Positions 7,695-16,957 of a stretch of 64,000 nt of DNA are shown piece after piece (positions within the stretch are counted from its first letter, which is position 1; every line of letters starts with the position of its first letter). The translations under genes and the position numbers were made by a program. Source of the stretch: Clostridium sp. (lineage in GTDB: Bacteria; Bacillota; Clostridia; Clostridiales; Clostridiaceae); assembly GCF_030532265.1 (NCBI RefSeq), contig NZ_JAUNLM010000007.1, forward strand, positions 1-64,000. Reading direction: 5' to 3'. A model generated the notes under the pieces. That model saw only the letters and a list, made by a program, of their open reading frames with translations. It did not search any database and was not told the DNA's origin.

Positions 7695-8882
7695 ATGAAC
7701 AATACACCTAATGCAAATAGAAAACATATTGCTATTTTTGGTAATACAAATAGTGGTAAATCTTCACTTATGAATAGAATATTAGGTCAAGAAATGTCTT
7801 TAGTATCAGAAGTTATGGGAACAACTACAGATCCAGTGCAAAAAGCTATGGAGCTTATACCAGTTGGACCAGTTCTTTTAATAGATACGGCAGGTCTTGA
7901 AGATAAATCAGAACTTGGAAACCTTAGAATGCAAAAAACAATGGAAGTATTAAAGAAAACAGATGTTGCTATATTTGTTCTTGATGCATCAAGTCCTGAT
8001 TTTGAATCTTTTGATAAATGGAAAGTTGAAGCTTTAAAATATAATATTCCCTTTATAGTTGCTGCAAATAAAGCTGAAGTTGCAAGTAAAGAAATTGTAG
8101 AAACATTAAAAACTAAGTATAAAGAAGTTATATGTACATCTACAGTTGCAAATATAGGAATTAATGAAATAAAGGAAGCTTTAGTAAATATATTAGAAAA
8201 AGAAGATGAAGAAAAATCACTAATTGGAGATTTAGTGCCTTATGGTGGTAAAGTTATTTTAGTTGTACCTATAGATTCAGAAGCACCAAAAGGAAGACTT
8301 ATACTTCCACAAGTTCAAGTTATAAGAGATTGTTTAGATAATGGTATTAAGAGTTATGTAGTTAGAGACACAGAGCTTTTAAGTGCATTATCTGATTTAA
8401 AAGATATAGATTTAGTTATAACAGATTCACAAGCTTTTAAAAGTGTTAGTAAAATAGTTCCAAAAGATATTAAGCTTACAAGTTTCTCTATATTATTTGC
8501 AAGGCAAAAAGGTGATTTAAAATCATTTATAGATGGAGTTAATAAAATAAGATTATTAAAACCTGGAGCAAATATATTAATATCTGAGAGTTGTACTCAT
8601 AATGTATCTCATGAAGATATAGGAAGAATTAAAATTCCAAAGCTTTTAGAAAAGTATGTTGGTGGAAAATTAAACTTTGAATTTAGGGTAGGACATGATT
8701 TCCCAGAAAATATACAAAAATATGATTTAATAATTCATTGCGGTGCTTGTATGATAAATAGAAAAACTGTTTTAAATAGAGTTAAAATTTGTAGTGATAA
8801 AGAAATACCTATAACAAATTATGGTGTTGTTCTTGCATTTTTAACTGGAATATTAGATAGATCTACAGAGAATTTAATATAA
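7695..8882 (+). CDS. hydF: [FeFe]-hydrogenase maturation GTPase and scaffold HydF
   Basis: The scaffold on which the 2Fe subcluster is assembled before transfer to the hydrogenase. The 395-aa protein has an N-terminal Era/TrmE-like GTPase domain (P-loop GNTNSGKSS near residue 17, DTAG, NKAE) and a C-terminal cluster site CTH...HCGAC that binds [4Fe-4S]. I chose ATG 7695: AGGAG at 7681-7685 is 9 nt upstream, whereas the ATG at 7686 abuts it. It is 18 nt after hydG and closes the operon. The hydrogenase structural gene itself is not in the window. Confidence 0.95.
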   Translation: MNNTPNANRKHIAIFGNTNSGKSSLMNRILGQEMSLVSEVMGTTTDPVQKAMELIPVGPVLLIDTAGLEDKSELGNLRMQKTMEVLKKTDVAIFVLDASSPDFESFDKWKVEALKYNIPFIVAANKAEVASKEIVETLKTKYKEVICTSTVANIGINEIKEALVNILEKEDEEKSLIGDLVPYGGKVILVVPIDSEAPKGRLILPQVQVIRDCLDNGIKSYVVRDTELLSALSDLKDIDLVITDSQAFKSVSKIVPKDIKLTSFSILFARQKGDLKSFIDGVNKIRLLKPGANILISESCTHNVSHEDIGRIKIPKLLEKYVGGKLNFEFRVGHDFPENIQKYDLIIHCGACMINRKTVLNRVKICSDKEIPITNYGVVLAFLTGILDRSTENLI

Positions 8883-8891
8883 TATTTCTAT

Positions 8892-8926
8892 AAAAAGAAT
8901 GGTTATATAACCATTCTTTTTTGTTT
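8892..8926 (+). terminator. Rho-independent terminator after hydF
   Basis: A 13-bp stem (8892-8904 with 8909-8921) with a 4-nt loop followed by T-rich sequence. Confidence 0.9.
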
Positions 8927-8984
8927 AAACAAACTTATTTATGTTATATTAAATAAGTAAAATAAAAAACAATGGAGAGAACTT

Positions 8985-10412
8985 ATGAAAAATCAATTTG
9001 AAAAGTTTAAATTAAGTAAAGAAATAATAAATGCATTAAATGATTTAGGATATATAAAACCTACAAATGTTCAGGATTTAGTAATTAAAGAAGGGCTTTT
9101 AAAAAAAGATTTAATAGTTAAATCTCAAACTGGAAGTGGAAAAACTGCTGCATTTTTAATTCCTATATGTGAAAAAATAGATTGGGAAGAAAATAAACCT
9201 CAAGCTTTAATATTAGCTCCAACTAGAGAGCTAGCTATGCAGATAAGAGATGATATTTTAAATATAGGAAGATATAAAAGAATTAATGCAGTAGCATTGG
9301 TTGGAAAAGAATCATTTAAAGAGCAAGAAAAAAAGTTAAAAGGTAAAGTTCATTTTGTAGTTGGAACTCCAGGTAGGGTTTTGGATCATTTAGACCAAGG
9401 AACTTTAAATGGAAAACTGCTAAAATATTTTGTTATAGATGAAGCTGACGAAATGTTTAATATGGGTTTTATTGGGCAAGTTGAAGGGGTGTTTAGAAGA
9501 ATAAGTAAAAAGCGTGTAACTATGTTATTCTCTGCTACAATTAATGAAAATATTAAAGAACTAAGTAAAAAATATATGAATAGACCAGTAGAAATAAGTA
9601 TAAAAAAACAAGGTTTAGTAACTGAGACGATAACTCATGGTTTAGTAAAAGTAGATGGAAAAGAAAAACTTAATAAAGTAAATGAGATTTTAATAAAAGA
9701 AAAACCAGAAACTGCAATTGTTTTTTGTAGAACAAAAGATAATGTGGAGTTAGCATTTGAATATTTTAAGAAAAAGGGATATTCAATAGATAAAATACAT
9801 GGTGATATGTTGCAAAAAGATAGAACAAAAAAGATGGACGAATTTAAAGAAGGAAAATTTAGAATATTAATTGCTACTGATATAGCATCAAGAGGAATTG
9901 ATGTAGATAATGTAACTCATGTAATAAATATAGATATACCTGTTGAAAAAGAGGCTTATGTTCATAGAATTGGTAGAACGGGAAGAAAAGGAAAAAGTGG
10001 TAAATCTATAACTATTATGACTCCTTTTGAAAATAAATATTTAGAAAGAATAGAAGAGTACATAGGATTTAAAATAGAAGATTATAAAGAATGTGAAAAT
10101 ATAAATATAGATGAAAGTATAAAAATTTTAAAAAGTAGACCTCAAATTAAAAAGAGTACAAAGAAATTAAATAAAAATATAACTAAAATATATTTAAATG
10201 GTGGAAAGAAGAAAAAAATAAGAGTAATAGATATAGTTGGAACTATAATGAGTATAGAAGGTATTGAAAAAGAAGATGTAGGTATAATTGATATTCAAGA
10301 CAATGGATCAACTGTTGAGATACTTAATAATAAAGGAAGAAAAGTAATTTCTAAATTAAAAGAAAAAACTATAAAGGGGAAAAAGCTAAGAGTAGAAATA
10401 GCTAAAAAATAA
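8985..10412 (+). CDS. dbpA: DEAD-box RNA helicase, DbpA/YxiN type
   Basis: A 475-aa ATP-dependent RNA helicase. All core motifs are present: Q motif region, SQTGSGKT, PTRELA, TPGR, DEAD, SAT, and HRIGRTGR of motif VI. After residue 400 comes an RRM-like DbpA RNA-binding domain, which in DbpA/YxiN recognises hairpin 92 of 23S rRNA; this points to a role in assembly of the large ribosomal subunit. It is monocistronic, between two terminators. The name is by domain make-up; a broader cold-shock role as in CshA cannot be excluded. Confidence 0.9.
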   Translation: MKNQFEKFKLSKEIINALNDLGYIKPTNVQDLVIKEGLLKKDLIVKSQTGSGKTAAFLIPICEKIDWEENKPQALILAPTRELAMQIRDDILNIGRYKRINAVALVGKESFKEQEKKLKGKVHFVVGTPGRVLDHLDQGTLNGKLLKYFVIDEADEMFNMGFIGQVEGVFRRISKKRVTMLFSATINENIKELSKKYMNRPVEISIKKQGLVTETITHGLVKVDGKEKLNKVNEILIKEKPETAIVFCRTKDNVELAFEYFKKKGYSIDKIHGDMLQKDRTKKMDEFKEGKFRILIATDIASRGIDVDNVTHVINIDIPVEKEAYVHRIGRTGRKGKSGKSITIMTPFENKYLERIEEYIGFKIEDYKECENINIDESIKILKSRPQIKKSTKKLNKNITKIYLNGGKKKKIRVIDIVGTIMSIEGIEKEDVGIIDIQDNGSTVEILNNKGRKVISKLKEKTIKGKKLRVEIAKK

Positions 10413-10416
10413 ATTA

Positions 10417-10457
10417 AAAATAGATGTGATAAATATTTTTTATTACATCTATTTTCT
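10417..10457 (+). terminator. Rho-independent terminator after dbpA
   Basis: A 17-bp stem with one G-T pair (10417-10433, 10439-10455). The T-run is part of the right arm. Confidence 0.8.
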
Positions 10458-10528
10458 GTTTTAACAGGAATAAAGTTAAAAGTATAAAATAAATATATTA
10501 GTAAAAGGGTATAATAGGAGTGATATAC

Positions 10529-11629
10529 TTGGATTTAGATTTAAAAGTTCCAACAGAGATTTTATTTGATAAAGACATAATAAAAAATAATTATAAAAAG
10601 TTTGAAAATTTAGGAGAAATAGCTTTAATAGTTATTGGTAAAAAATCAGCAAAAATAAATGGGGCGCTTCGTGATATATTAAGTGCTTTAGATGCTTATA
10701 ATAAAGAATATTATATATTTGATAAGGTTGAGGAAAATCCTTCAATTGAAACAATAGAATCAGCTAGCAATTTAGGTAGAACGATAAAAGCAGATTTTAT
10801 TATAGGAATTGGAGGAGGCTCGGCAATAGATGCATCCAAGGCAATTGCCTTTATGATAAAAAATTCAAATGTAAATAAAGATAATATATTTAATCAAAAA
10901 AAGTTAGATAGTTTACCTGTAATTGCAGTTCCAACTACAGCAGGAACAGGAAGTGAAGTAACTCAATATTCAATAATAACTGATAACAATAAAAGATGTA
11001 AAAGAAATTTAGGACAAGATATTTATCCTAAAATTGCATTTATAGACCCTAAATATACAAAAGGATTAAATATAGAAATAAGCAGAAATACAGCGATGGA
11101 TTCCTTTTCTCATATAGTAGAAGGATATTTAAATAGTAATTCTACAGAATATACAGATAGATTGGCTTTAGAAGCTTTAAAAATATGGTCAGAAGCTTCT
11201 GATGATTTATTAGATGGAACATTAACTGACGAGGATAGAGAAAAACTTATGGTAGCATCAACTATTGGGGGAGCTATAATATCAAAAACTGGTACATCTC
11301 TTCCTCATGGTATGGGTTACCCATTAACATATTATAAGAATATTCCACATGGAATAGCAAATTTATGTTTGTATAATGAATATTTGGATTCATTTAAAAA
11401 TAAAAACAAAATCAACAATATAGTAAATATATTAGGATTTACTTCATTAAAGGACTTAAAAAAGTTTATAAGTAAATTAATAGAAATTGATATAAATGTT
11501 ACAAAAGAAGAAATTAAAAGTTATACAGATGAAGTATTTAAAAATAAAGAAAAGTTAAAAAATCATATTGAAAACATAACATATGATGACTTATATAATA
11601 TATATTATAAAAGCTTAATAGAGAAATAA
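10529..11629 (+). CDS. Iron-containing (group III) alcohol dehydrogenase
   Basis: A 366-aa NAD(P)-dependent alcohol/polyol dehydrogenase. Visible are the nucleotide-binding GIGGGSAIDASK, PTTAGTGSE, and the metal ligands Asp and His in MDSFSHIVEGY plus the two His in LPHGMGY and IPHGIAN, so the enzyme should be active. Substrate is not predictable. I chose TTG 10529, because AGGAGTG at 10516-10522 is 6-7 nt upstream; the in-frame GTG at 10520 lies inside that site. The C-terminal domain is short and unusually Lys/Asn-rich. It is followed after 46 nt by a small gene that may be cotranscribed. Confidence 0.88.
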   Translation: MDLDLKVPTEILFDKDIIKNNYKKFENLGEIALIVIGKKSAKINGALRDILSALDAYNKEYYIFDKVEENPSIETIESASNLGRTIKADFIIGIGGGSAIDASKAIAFMIKNSNVNKDNIFNQKKLDSLPVIAVPTTAGTGSEVTQYSIITDNNKRCKRNLGQDIYPKIAFIDPKYTKGLNIEISRNTAMDSFSHIVEGYLNSNSTEYTDRLALEALKIWSEASDDLLDGTLTDEDREKLMVASTIGGAIISKTGTSLPHGMGYPLTYYKNIPHGIANLCLYNEYLDSFKNKNKINNIVNILGFTSLKDLKKFISKLIEIDINVTKEEIKSYTDEVFKNKEKLKNHIENITYDDLYNIYYKSLIEK

Positions 11630-11675
11630 TATATGATATACTAATTATATATTATTTAAGAAAAGAGGAGATTTT

Positions 11676-12092
11676 ATGAAATACGAGTTTAAATATGAAG
11701 ATAAAAATTATGAATTAAATAATGAAAACATAATTGAATTAATAAATGATGAAGAAAACCCAATAGAAGGTTTAAATGTAGATAAAATATTAGAACTTTT
11801 AAATGAAAGTAAGGAAGTTGATTTTCAAAAAGCTTATTATGATACACCTTGTGAAATATGTAATGAAAATTTTAAAGAAAAAAAGAGTATAAGTGAATAT
11901 TTAGAATATTACTTTTATGTTTATTCTAAAAATGGGAAATATATTATAAGTGATATTTCAAAGGAATATGAAGGGTTAACCTTTAATAGGTTAGAATTAG
12001 AAGGAAAGGTTGATAATAGCTATATTGTAACTATTATTGTTTGTGCAAATTGTAGTGAATATATAATTCAAATAGAACAGTTAGAAGTATAA
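11676..12092 (+). CDS. Unknown 138-aa protein with two CxxC pairs (DUF3785-like)
   Basis: A small acidic soluble protein. Two cysteine pairs, CEIC near residue 61 and CANC near residue 125, could bind a metal such as zinc. Length and character fit the clostridial family DUF3785, an attribution from memory. No function is known. AGAGGAG precedes the ATG. It lies downstream of the alcohol dehydrogenase, and a terminator follows. Confidence 0.7.
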   Translation: MKYEFKYEDKNYELNNENIIELINDEENPIEGLNVDKILELLNESKEVDFQKAYYDTPCEICNENFKEKKSISEYLEYYFYVYSKNGKYIISDISKEYEGLTFNRLELEGKVDNSYIVTIIVCANCSEYIIQIEQLEV

Positions 12093-12100
12093 TAAAATAC

Positions 12101-12131
12101 AGAGGTTATCTATAAGATAGCCTCTTTTTTA
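12101..12131 (+). terminator. Rho-independent terminator
   Basis: An 11-bp stem (12101-12111, 12115-12125) with a 3-nt loop and TTTTTT. Confidence 0.9.
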
Positions 12132-12214
12132 TATAAAAGTATAAATTTATATTTAATATAAATTATTAAAGTATTATTTAAGTTAAATTTATTTAACTTA
12201 TGGAATACATTTAT

Positions 12215-12835
12215 TTATAATTTTAAAAAAGCAATTAATAATAAGCATATTCCTGAAAGCCAAGAAAGGTCTGTGTTTGTTTGCTTTTTGAGAACATTAC
12301 TACCTATATAACATCCTAATTTAATAGCAAGTATTCCAAGTAAAAAACATGCAATTAAAAGTAATAAAGGACTAATGCTTAGAAAACTTGCTCCAAAACC
12401 TACTGCTAAACTATCTATAGATAAAGCTAATGCTAAATAAATTGATTCTTTTATTGATATTTTTTTTGATTTATCAAAATCTGCTTTAGTTTCATCTATA
12501 TAAACTGTAAGAGCAAATTTAAAGTCAAATAATTTAAAAGTAAGAGGTTTATCAAGCTTTGAAAAGTTACTAATATATTTTTTGAAAAAAACTTCAAATA
12601 ATTTATAAATACCTAAACATACAAAAATAAAAAAGCTAATATATTTAGGTAAAAATTTAGGCATTATATTTTCTAAATAGTTACCAAGTAGAAGAGAAAT
12701 GGCGAGCATAGCACATGATACTACATTTATTATAATTACAGATAGATTAGGAATTTTTATTTTATCAGCGCCATAGGCTATACTGGCTACAAAAGAATCT
12801 ATTACAAGAGAAAAAACTAAAATCAGTATTTCCAT
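12215..12835 (-). CDS. ytaF: YtaF-family sporulation membrane protein (MntP-like fold)
   Basis: A 206-aa membrane protein with six hydrophobic segments in two halves, each starting with an SxDSxA-type motif: VIDSFVASIAYG near residue 11 and LSIDSLAVGFGA near residue 140. This is the pattern of YtaF, a relative of the MntP manganese exporter found in spore-formers and named for its sporulation link; transport activity is inferred. The central loop 95-130 is charged. It is divergently transcribed from the next gene, with a ribosome binding site GAGGT before the ATG. Confidence 0.85.
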   Translation of the reverse strand: MEILILVFSLVIDSFVASIAYGADKIKIPNLSVIIINVVSCAMLAISLLLGNYLENIMPKFLPKYISFFIFVCLGIYKLFEVFFKKYISNFSKLDKPLTFKLFDFKFALTVYIDETKADFDKSKKISIKESIYLALALSIDSLAVGFGASFLSISPLLLLIACFLLGILAIKLGCYIGSNVLKKQTNTDLSWLSGICLLLIAFLKL

Positions 12836-13049
12836 AAAACTTTACCTCGAAAAATTTTATATGCTATATTATATTATGACAAATTTCTACAAGTGTGATT
12901 TAGTATATGAAGTTTTTAAATATTATACATATTTTAAATTATTTTATAACTTGAAATAAAATATTTAATAATTATAGATTAATAAAATGTAGTTTTACAT
13001 AGGTTTTTATCATATAATAAATTACAAATATAAAAAAAGTGGGGAAATT

Positions 13050-13604
13050 ATGTTAAATGTAGATTGGTTTTTAAATTTATTAAATAATTATAGTGAAATT
13101 GCCATTTTCATAAGTTTAATAATAAGTATAATAATTGCAATTTCTGGAGTTATACCATCTGTTTTTTTAACAGGAGCTAATATATTATTCTTTGGACCTA
13201 TTTCAGGTTTTTTTATATCTTTAATTGGTGAAACAATTGGTGGATTTATTACATTTAAGTTATATAGAAAGGGATTTAAAAAAGGATTCAATAATTTAAC
13301 TAATAAACATAAAGTTTTAAAGGAAATATCAAATAGCAAAGGAAATAGAGCAGCCTTTTTAATATTTCAAGGTAGAATAATACCTTTTATACCATCTGGT
13401 TTTGTAACACTAGCAGCATCTGTTAGCGAAATAGATGATTTTAGATATAATATAGCTACATTTTTGGGAAAGATTCCTTCTATATTATTAGAGGTTTTAG
13501 TAAGTTATGGTATAGTATCTTCAGGTGAAAAGTCAATAAAGTTAGCAATTACAATCATAGCAATTTACCTTATTTATAAGTCAATAAAGAGTAAAAAAGT
13601 ATGA
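13050..13604 (+). CDS. TVP38/TMEM64-type (VTT domain) membrane protein
   Basis: A 184-aa membrane protein related to the DedA/SNARE-associated superfamily. Diagnostic parts are the FGPISGFFISLIGETIGGF reentrant-loop motif near residues 50-68 and the FQGRIIPFIPSGFVT motif near residue 110, whose arginine is conserved. Members are lipid scramblases or lipid-carrier transporters; some DedA proteins recycle undecaprenyl phosphate. The specific substrate here is unknown. The ribosome binding site (GTGGGGA) is weak. The next gene follows after 49 nt. Confidence 0.82.
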   Translation: MLNVDWFLNLLNNYSEIAIFISLIISIIIAISGVIPSVFLTGANILFFGPISGFFISLIGETIGGFITFKLYRKGFKKGFNNLTNKHKVLKEISNSKGNRAAFLIFQGRIIPFIPSGFVTLAASVSEIDDFRYNIATFLGKIPSILLEVLVSYGIVSSGEKSIKLAITIIAIYLIYKSIKSKKV

Positions 13605-13653
13605 TATAATAAATCTGATAAAGTTTAATTAAAACATTAAAGGGGAGTATAGA

Positions 13654-14469
13654 ATGTATAAGTTAATAGCACTAGATATGGATGGAACTCTTTTAAATGA
13701 AGAGAAAAAAATAACAGAAAGAAATAGAGAAGCAATAAAAAAGGCTAAAGAACTTGGGGTATATGTTGTTTTAGCATCAGGTAGACCTATAGATGGATTA
13801 TTAAAATTCTTAGATGAACTTGATCTTTTAGGAGACAATGATTATGTTCTTAGTTATAATGGATGTTTAGTTCAAAAAACAAAAAGTAGAGATGTTGTTT
13901 GTGATGTTACAATAACAGGTAAAGATCTTAAGTATTTAAAAAGATTAGCTGATGAAGCAGGACTTAATATTCATGCTTTCTCAAAGGAAAAAGGATTAAT
14001 AACTCCTAAGGAAAATACATATACAAGTTATGAAGCATATCATAATGGAATAGATTTTTATATAAATGATTTTAGTGATATAAAAGATGACGAAGAAATA
14101 ATAAAGGTAATGATGATTGATGAACCAGAAATATTAGAGGAAGGAATGAAAAAGTTACCTAAAGAAATATATGAAAAGTATAGTGTAGCTAAAAGTGCAC
14201 CATTTTTCTTAGAATTCTTTAATAAGAAAGCAAATAAAGGAGAAGGTGTTAAGTTATTAGCTGAACACTTAGGAATAAAGAGAGAAGAAATAATTACAAT
14301 GGGAGATGAAATGAATGATTTCCCAATGATAGAATATGCAGGTCTTGGAGTAGCTATGGGAAATGCATGTGATAAAATAAAAGAAATAGCAAATTATATA
14401 ACTGATACAAATAATAATGATGGTGTTGGTAAGGTTATAGAGGAATTTGTAATAAAAGATAGAATATAA
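13654..14469 (+). CDS. Cof-type HAD-IIB sugar-phosphate phosphatase
   Basis: A 271-aa HAD-superfamily hydrolase. Motif I is DMDGTLL (nucleophile Asp8), motif II ASGR, motif III lysine in the KANKGEG stretch near residue 190, and motif IV GDEMNDFPM. The large cap between motifs II and III is of the C2B type. Relatives such as YidA act on sugar phosphates and similar small phosphate esters. AGGGGAG precedes the ATG. It may be cotranscribed with the upstream membrane protein. Confidence 0.92.
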   Translation: MYKLIALDMDGTLLNEEKKITERNREAIKKAKELGVYVVLASGRPIDGLLKFLDELDLLGDNDYVLSYNGCLVQKTKSRDVVCDVTITGKDLKYLKRLADEAGLNIHAFSKEKGLITPKENTYTSYEAYHNGIDFYINDFSDIKDDEEIIKVMMIDEPEILEEGMKKLPKEIYEKYSVAKSAPFFLEFFNKKANKGEGVKLLAEHLGIKREEIITMGDEMNDFPMIEYAGLGVAMGNACDKIKEIANYITDTNNNDGVGKVIEEFVIKDRI

Positions 14470-14480
14470 AATTTAATTTA

Positions 14481-14510
14481 AAGTGCTGATTAATTCAGCA
14501 CTTTTTTTAT
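14481..14510 (+). terminator. Rho-independent terminator
   Basis: A 9-bp stem (14481-14489, 14495-14503), 5-nt loop, T7. Confidence 0.92.
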
Positions 14511-14685
14511 TTAATATCTAATTTTCTTTAAATTAGTATAAAGGATAAATTTATATATAATAAAAATATTATAATAGGTTATTGTATAAAATTTATTTAA
14601 ATAACAAAATTAGGATAAAAATTGAGTGAAAATTGAAATAAATGATAGATAAAATAAAAAAATATCAAATTTAAATATTAATATA

Positions 14686-14715
14686 TTGAAAAAATAATAA
14701 TTAAAAGTATATAAT
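14686..14715 (+). promoter_or_regulatory. Promoter of the Na+-dependent transporter gene
   Basis: TTGAAA (14686-14691), 18-nt spacer, TATAAT (14710-14715), 38 nt before the start codon. The rest of 14511-14685 is AT-rich without visible structure. Confidence 0.65.
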
Positions 14716-14752
14716 CAATTAGTAATACATTTAGCAGGATGGAGAGGATAAG

Positions 14753-16105
14753 ATGGAAGAAAATAGAGAAAAATTTTCATCAGGCTTAGCTATATTTTTC
14801 GCAACTTTAAGTTCTTGTGTAGGACTAGGGAATATATGGATGTTTCCTTATGTTGTTGGAGAAAATGGAGGAGCAGCATTTATAATTATTTATTTAGCGT
14901 GTATTCTAGTAATTGGAATACCAGCACTTATTAGTGAATTTGCATTGGGAAGAGAAACAAAGAAAAATGTTTATGGTGCAGTAGCAAGTATAACAGATAA
15001 AAAGTTTTTTAGGATAATTGGGATAATTGGAGTAACATCATCTTTCTGTATGTTATTTTTCTATACAGTAGTTACTGGATGGGTATATTCATATGTTGTA
15101 AAAGCAATTACAGGACAATTTGCAGGTGCTAATGCACAAACTTTAACAAATATGTTTAATCAAACAAGTATTGGTCCATTAAGTCCTATATTATGGCAAC
15201 TTTTAGCATTAATTGTTGGTGGAATTATACTTACAATGGGTGTTAAAAGTGGTATTGAAAAAATGACTAAAGTATTAATGCCAATACTTATAATTTTACT
15301 TCTTTTTTGTGCAGTTAGAAGTTTAACTTTACCAAATTCAATAGAAGGAGTTAAATTTTTATTTAAACCTGATTTTTCAAAGGTAACATTTTCAGTATTT
15401 TTATCTGCCCTTGGATTAGCATTTTTTAAACTTTCAGTTGGTACAGGATCAATGATTACATATAGTAGCTATTTTACAGATGATACTAACTTAATATCAA
15501 CTGGAACAAAGGTTGCTTTATCAGATACTTTTGTGTCATTAATTGCAGGAACAGCAATATTTCCAGCGGTATTTTCATTTGGACAGAAACCAGAAGGAGG
15601 GCCAGGACTTTTATTTAATACTGTACCTTTAATATTCTCAAAAATACCAGGTGGCTCAATACTTGGAGTAATATTCTTTTTACTTACTGCAATAGCTGCA
15701 ACAATGGCTATGATATCAATATTAGAAGTAATAGTAGCTATGCTTACAGAACAATTTAAAATAGAAAGAAAAAAATCTATAATAATTTGTATAATTGTTA
15801 TTTTAATATTTGGTTCATTAGCTGCATTATCAGCTAACCCAAATGGAATTTTAGCACATAATACTATATTTGGATTAACATTTTTTGATTTTTATAATGA
15901 TCTTATATCAAATGTTTTATTACCTATAAATGGATTTTTAGTAACTATATTAATGGGACATATTGTAAGTAATAAAATATATGTTTCTCAGTTAACTAAT
16001 AATGGAACATTAAAGAATGAAGGATTGGTTAAGTTTATTACATTCTTAGTTAGATACATAACTCCGGCTTTAATATTTATAGTTTTTATAAAAACATTTA
16101 TTTAG
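14753..16105 (+). CDS. Sodium-dependent transporter, NSS (SNF) family
   Basis: A 450-aa integral membrane protein of the neurotransmitter:sodium symporter family, like LeuT and bacterial tryptophan or tyrosine transporters. The first helix carries the unwound sodium and substrate site, SCVGLGNIWMFPYV near residues 21-34. About eleven or twelve membrane segments follow. Bacterial members import hydrophobic or aromatic amino acids with sodium; the substrate cannot be read from sequence. GGAGAGG precedes the ATG, and the gene is monocistronic. Confidence 0.92.
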   Translation: MEENREKFSSGLAIFFATLSSCVGLGNIWMFPYVVGENGGAAFIIIYLACILVIGIPALISEFALGRETKKNVYGAVASITDKKFFRIIGIIGVTSSFCMLFFYTVVTGWVYSYVVKAITGQFAGANAQTLTNMFNQTSIGPLSPILWQLLALIVGGIILTMGVKSGIEKMTKVLMPILIILLLFCAVRSLTLPNSIEGVKFLFKPDFSKVTFSVFLSALGLAFFKLSVGTGSMITYSSYFTDDTNLISTGTKVALSDTFVSLIAGTAIFPAVFSFGQKPEGGPGLLFNTVPLIFSKIPGGSILGVIFFLLTAIAATMAMISILEVIVAMLTEQFKIERKKSIIICIIVILIFGSLAALSANPNGILAHNTIFGLTFFDFYNDLISNVLLPINGFLVTILMGHIVSNKIYVSQLTNNGTLKNEGLVKFITFLVRYITPALIFIVFIKTFI

Positions 16106-16120
16106 AAAAGCCATTATATA

Positions 16121-16158
16121 AAAATAGCAATAAGAAGAAAACTTATTGCTATTTTATT
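16121..16158. terminator. Bidirectional terminator
   Basis: A 14-bp perfect stem (16121-16134, 16142-16155) with a 7-nt loop lies between two converging genes, with T-rich sequence on both strands. Confidence 0.88.
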
Positions 16159-16174
16159 ATTTAGATTATAAACT

Positions 16175-16816
16175 CTATCCACCTAAAGTTATATCCTGTT
16201 CGTTATACCAGTTTAGTGCTTGAAATAAATGATTTTCATTAAAATTAGGCCATAAATCATCTATAACATAAAAGTCTGAATAAACTGATTGAACAGGTAA
16301 AAATCCACTTAGTCTTCTTCTACCTCCCCAACGAATTATTAAATCTATTCTAGAGATGTCATTTGATTGAATATAATTAATTATATTTTTGTATTTATTA
16401 TTACTATTTTTTAATGAGTAAAGATCCCATTCCCACCCGTAATTAATTAAGAAGTTTACCTTTATTCCACCTTTTCCAAATACTTTACGCTTTGTGTAAG
16501 GTATTAGTTCTTTTGGAAAGTTTTTAGAATCTTTATTTCCTATAACTAATATTTCACAGTCTTCTTTTTGTAGTAATTTTACTGATTCTATACAAGCATT
16601 TATAAATGCTTTTTTTTGTTCAGAAGGTCTTTTTGTATTATCAATTGTAAATCCATAATAAGTTAGTTCTTTAATACCTAGTTTTTGGCATTGTTTAAAT
16701 AATATAAGTCCTGGTAGTATTCCAAGAGAGTATCCTTTGTCTTTGGTTAAACCTACTGATGTAGCATATCTTCTATTTCCATCTGGAATTATACCAATAT
16801 GATTTGGAATTCTCAT
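16175..16816 (-). CDS. Divergent cis-prenyltransferase (UppS-family paralogue)
   Basis: A 213-aa protein, shorter than the usual 240-260 aa of undecaprenyl diphosphate synthase. The fold is evident: HIGIIPDGNRR (catalytic Asp12), FTIDNTKRP, INYGWEWD, and IIRWGGRRRLSGF with a closing LWPNF. But several canonical residues differ: MDGNGRWA reads PDGNRRYA, SENW reads DNT, the RTSGE glutamate reads Arg, and the metal-binding Glu of the last motif reads Asp. It may make a different chain length or have a non-housekeeping role. AGGAGG precedes the ATG. It is divergent from the Crp/Fnr gene. Confidence 0.8.
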   Translation of the reverse strand: MRIPNHIGIIPDGNRRYATSVGLTKDKGYSLGILPGLILFKQCQKLGIKELTYYGFTIDNTKRPSEQKKAFINACIESVKLLQKEDCEILVIGNKDSKNFPKELIPYTKRKVFGKGGIKVNFLINYGWEWDLYSLKNSNNKYKNIINYIQSNDISRIDLIIRWGGRRRLSGFLPVQSVYSDFYVIDDLWPNFNENHLFQALNWYNEQDITLGG

Positions 16817-16957
16817 ACTATTTTCCTCCTAAAATTTTAATATTTTTATTATTTCCAGATTAATAAAAATTATCCAAATATAAATTTATAAAACAGTTGA
16901 AAAATATATATAATGTAAAGTATAGTAAGATAGAAATAAACACGAATAGGTGATAAA

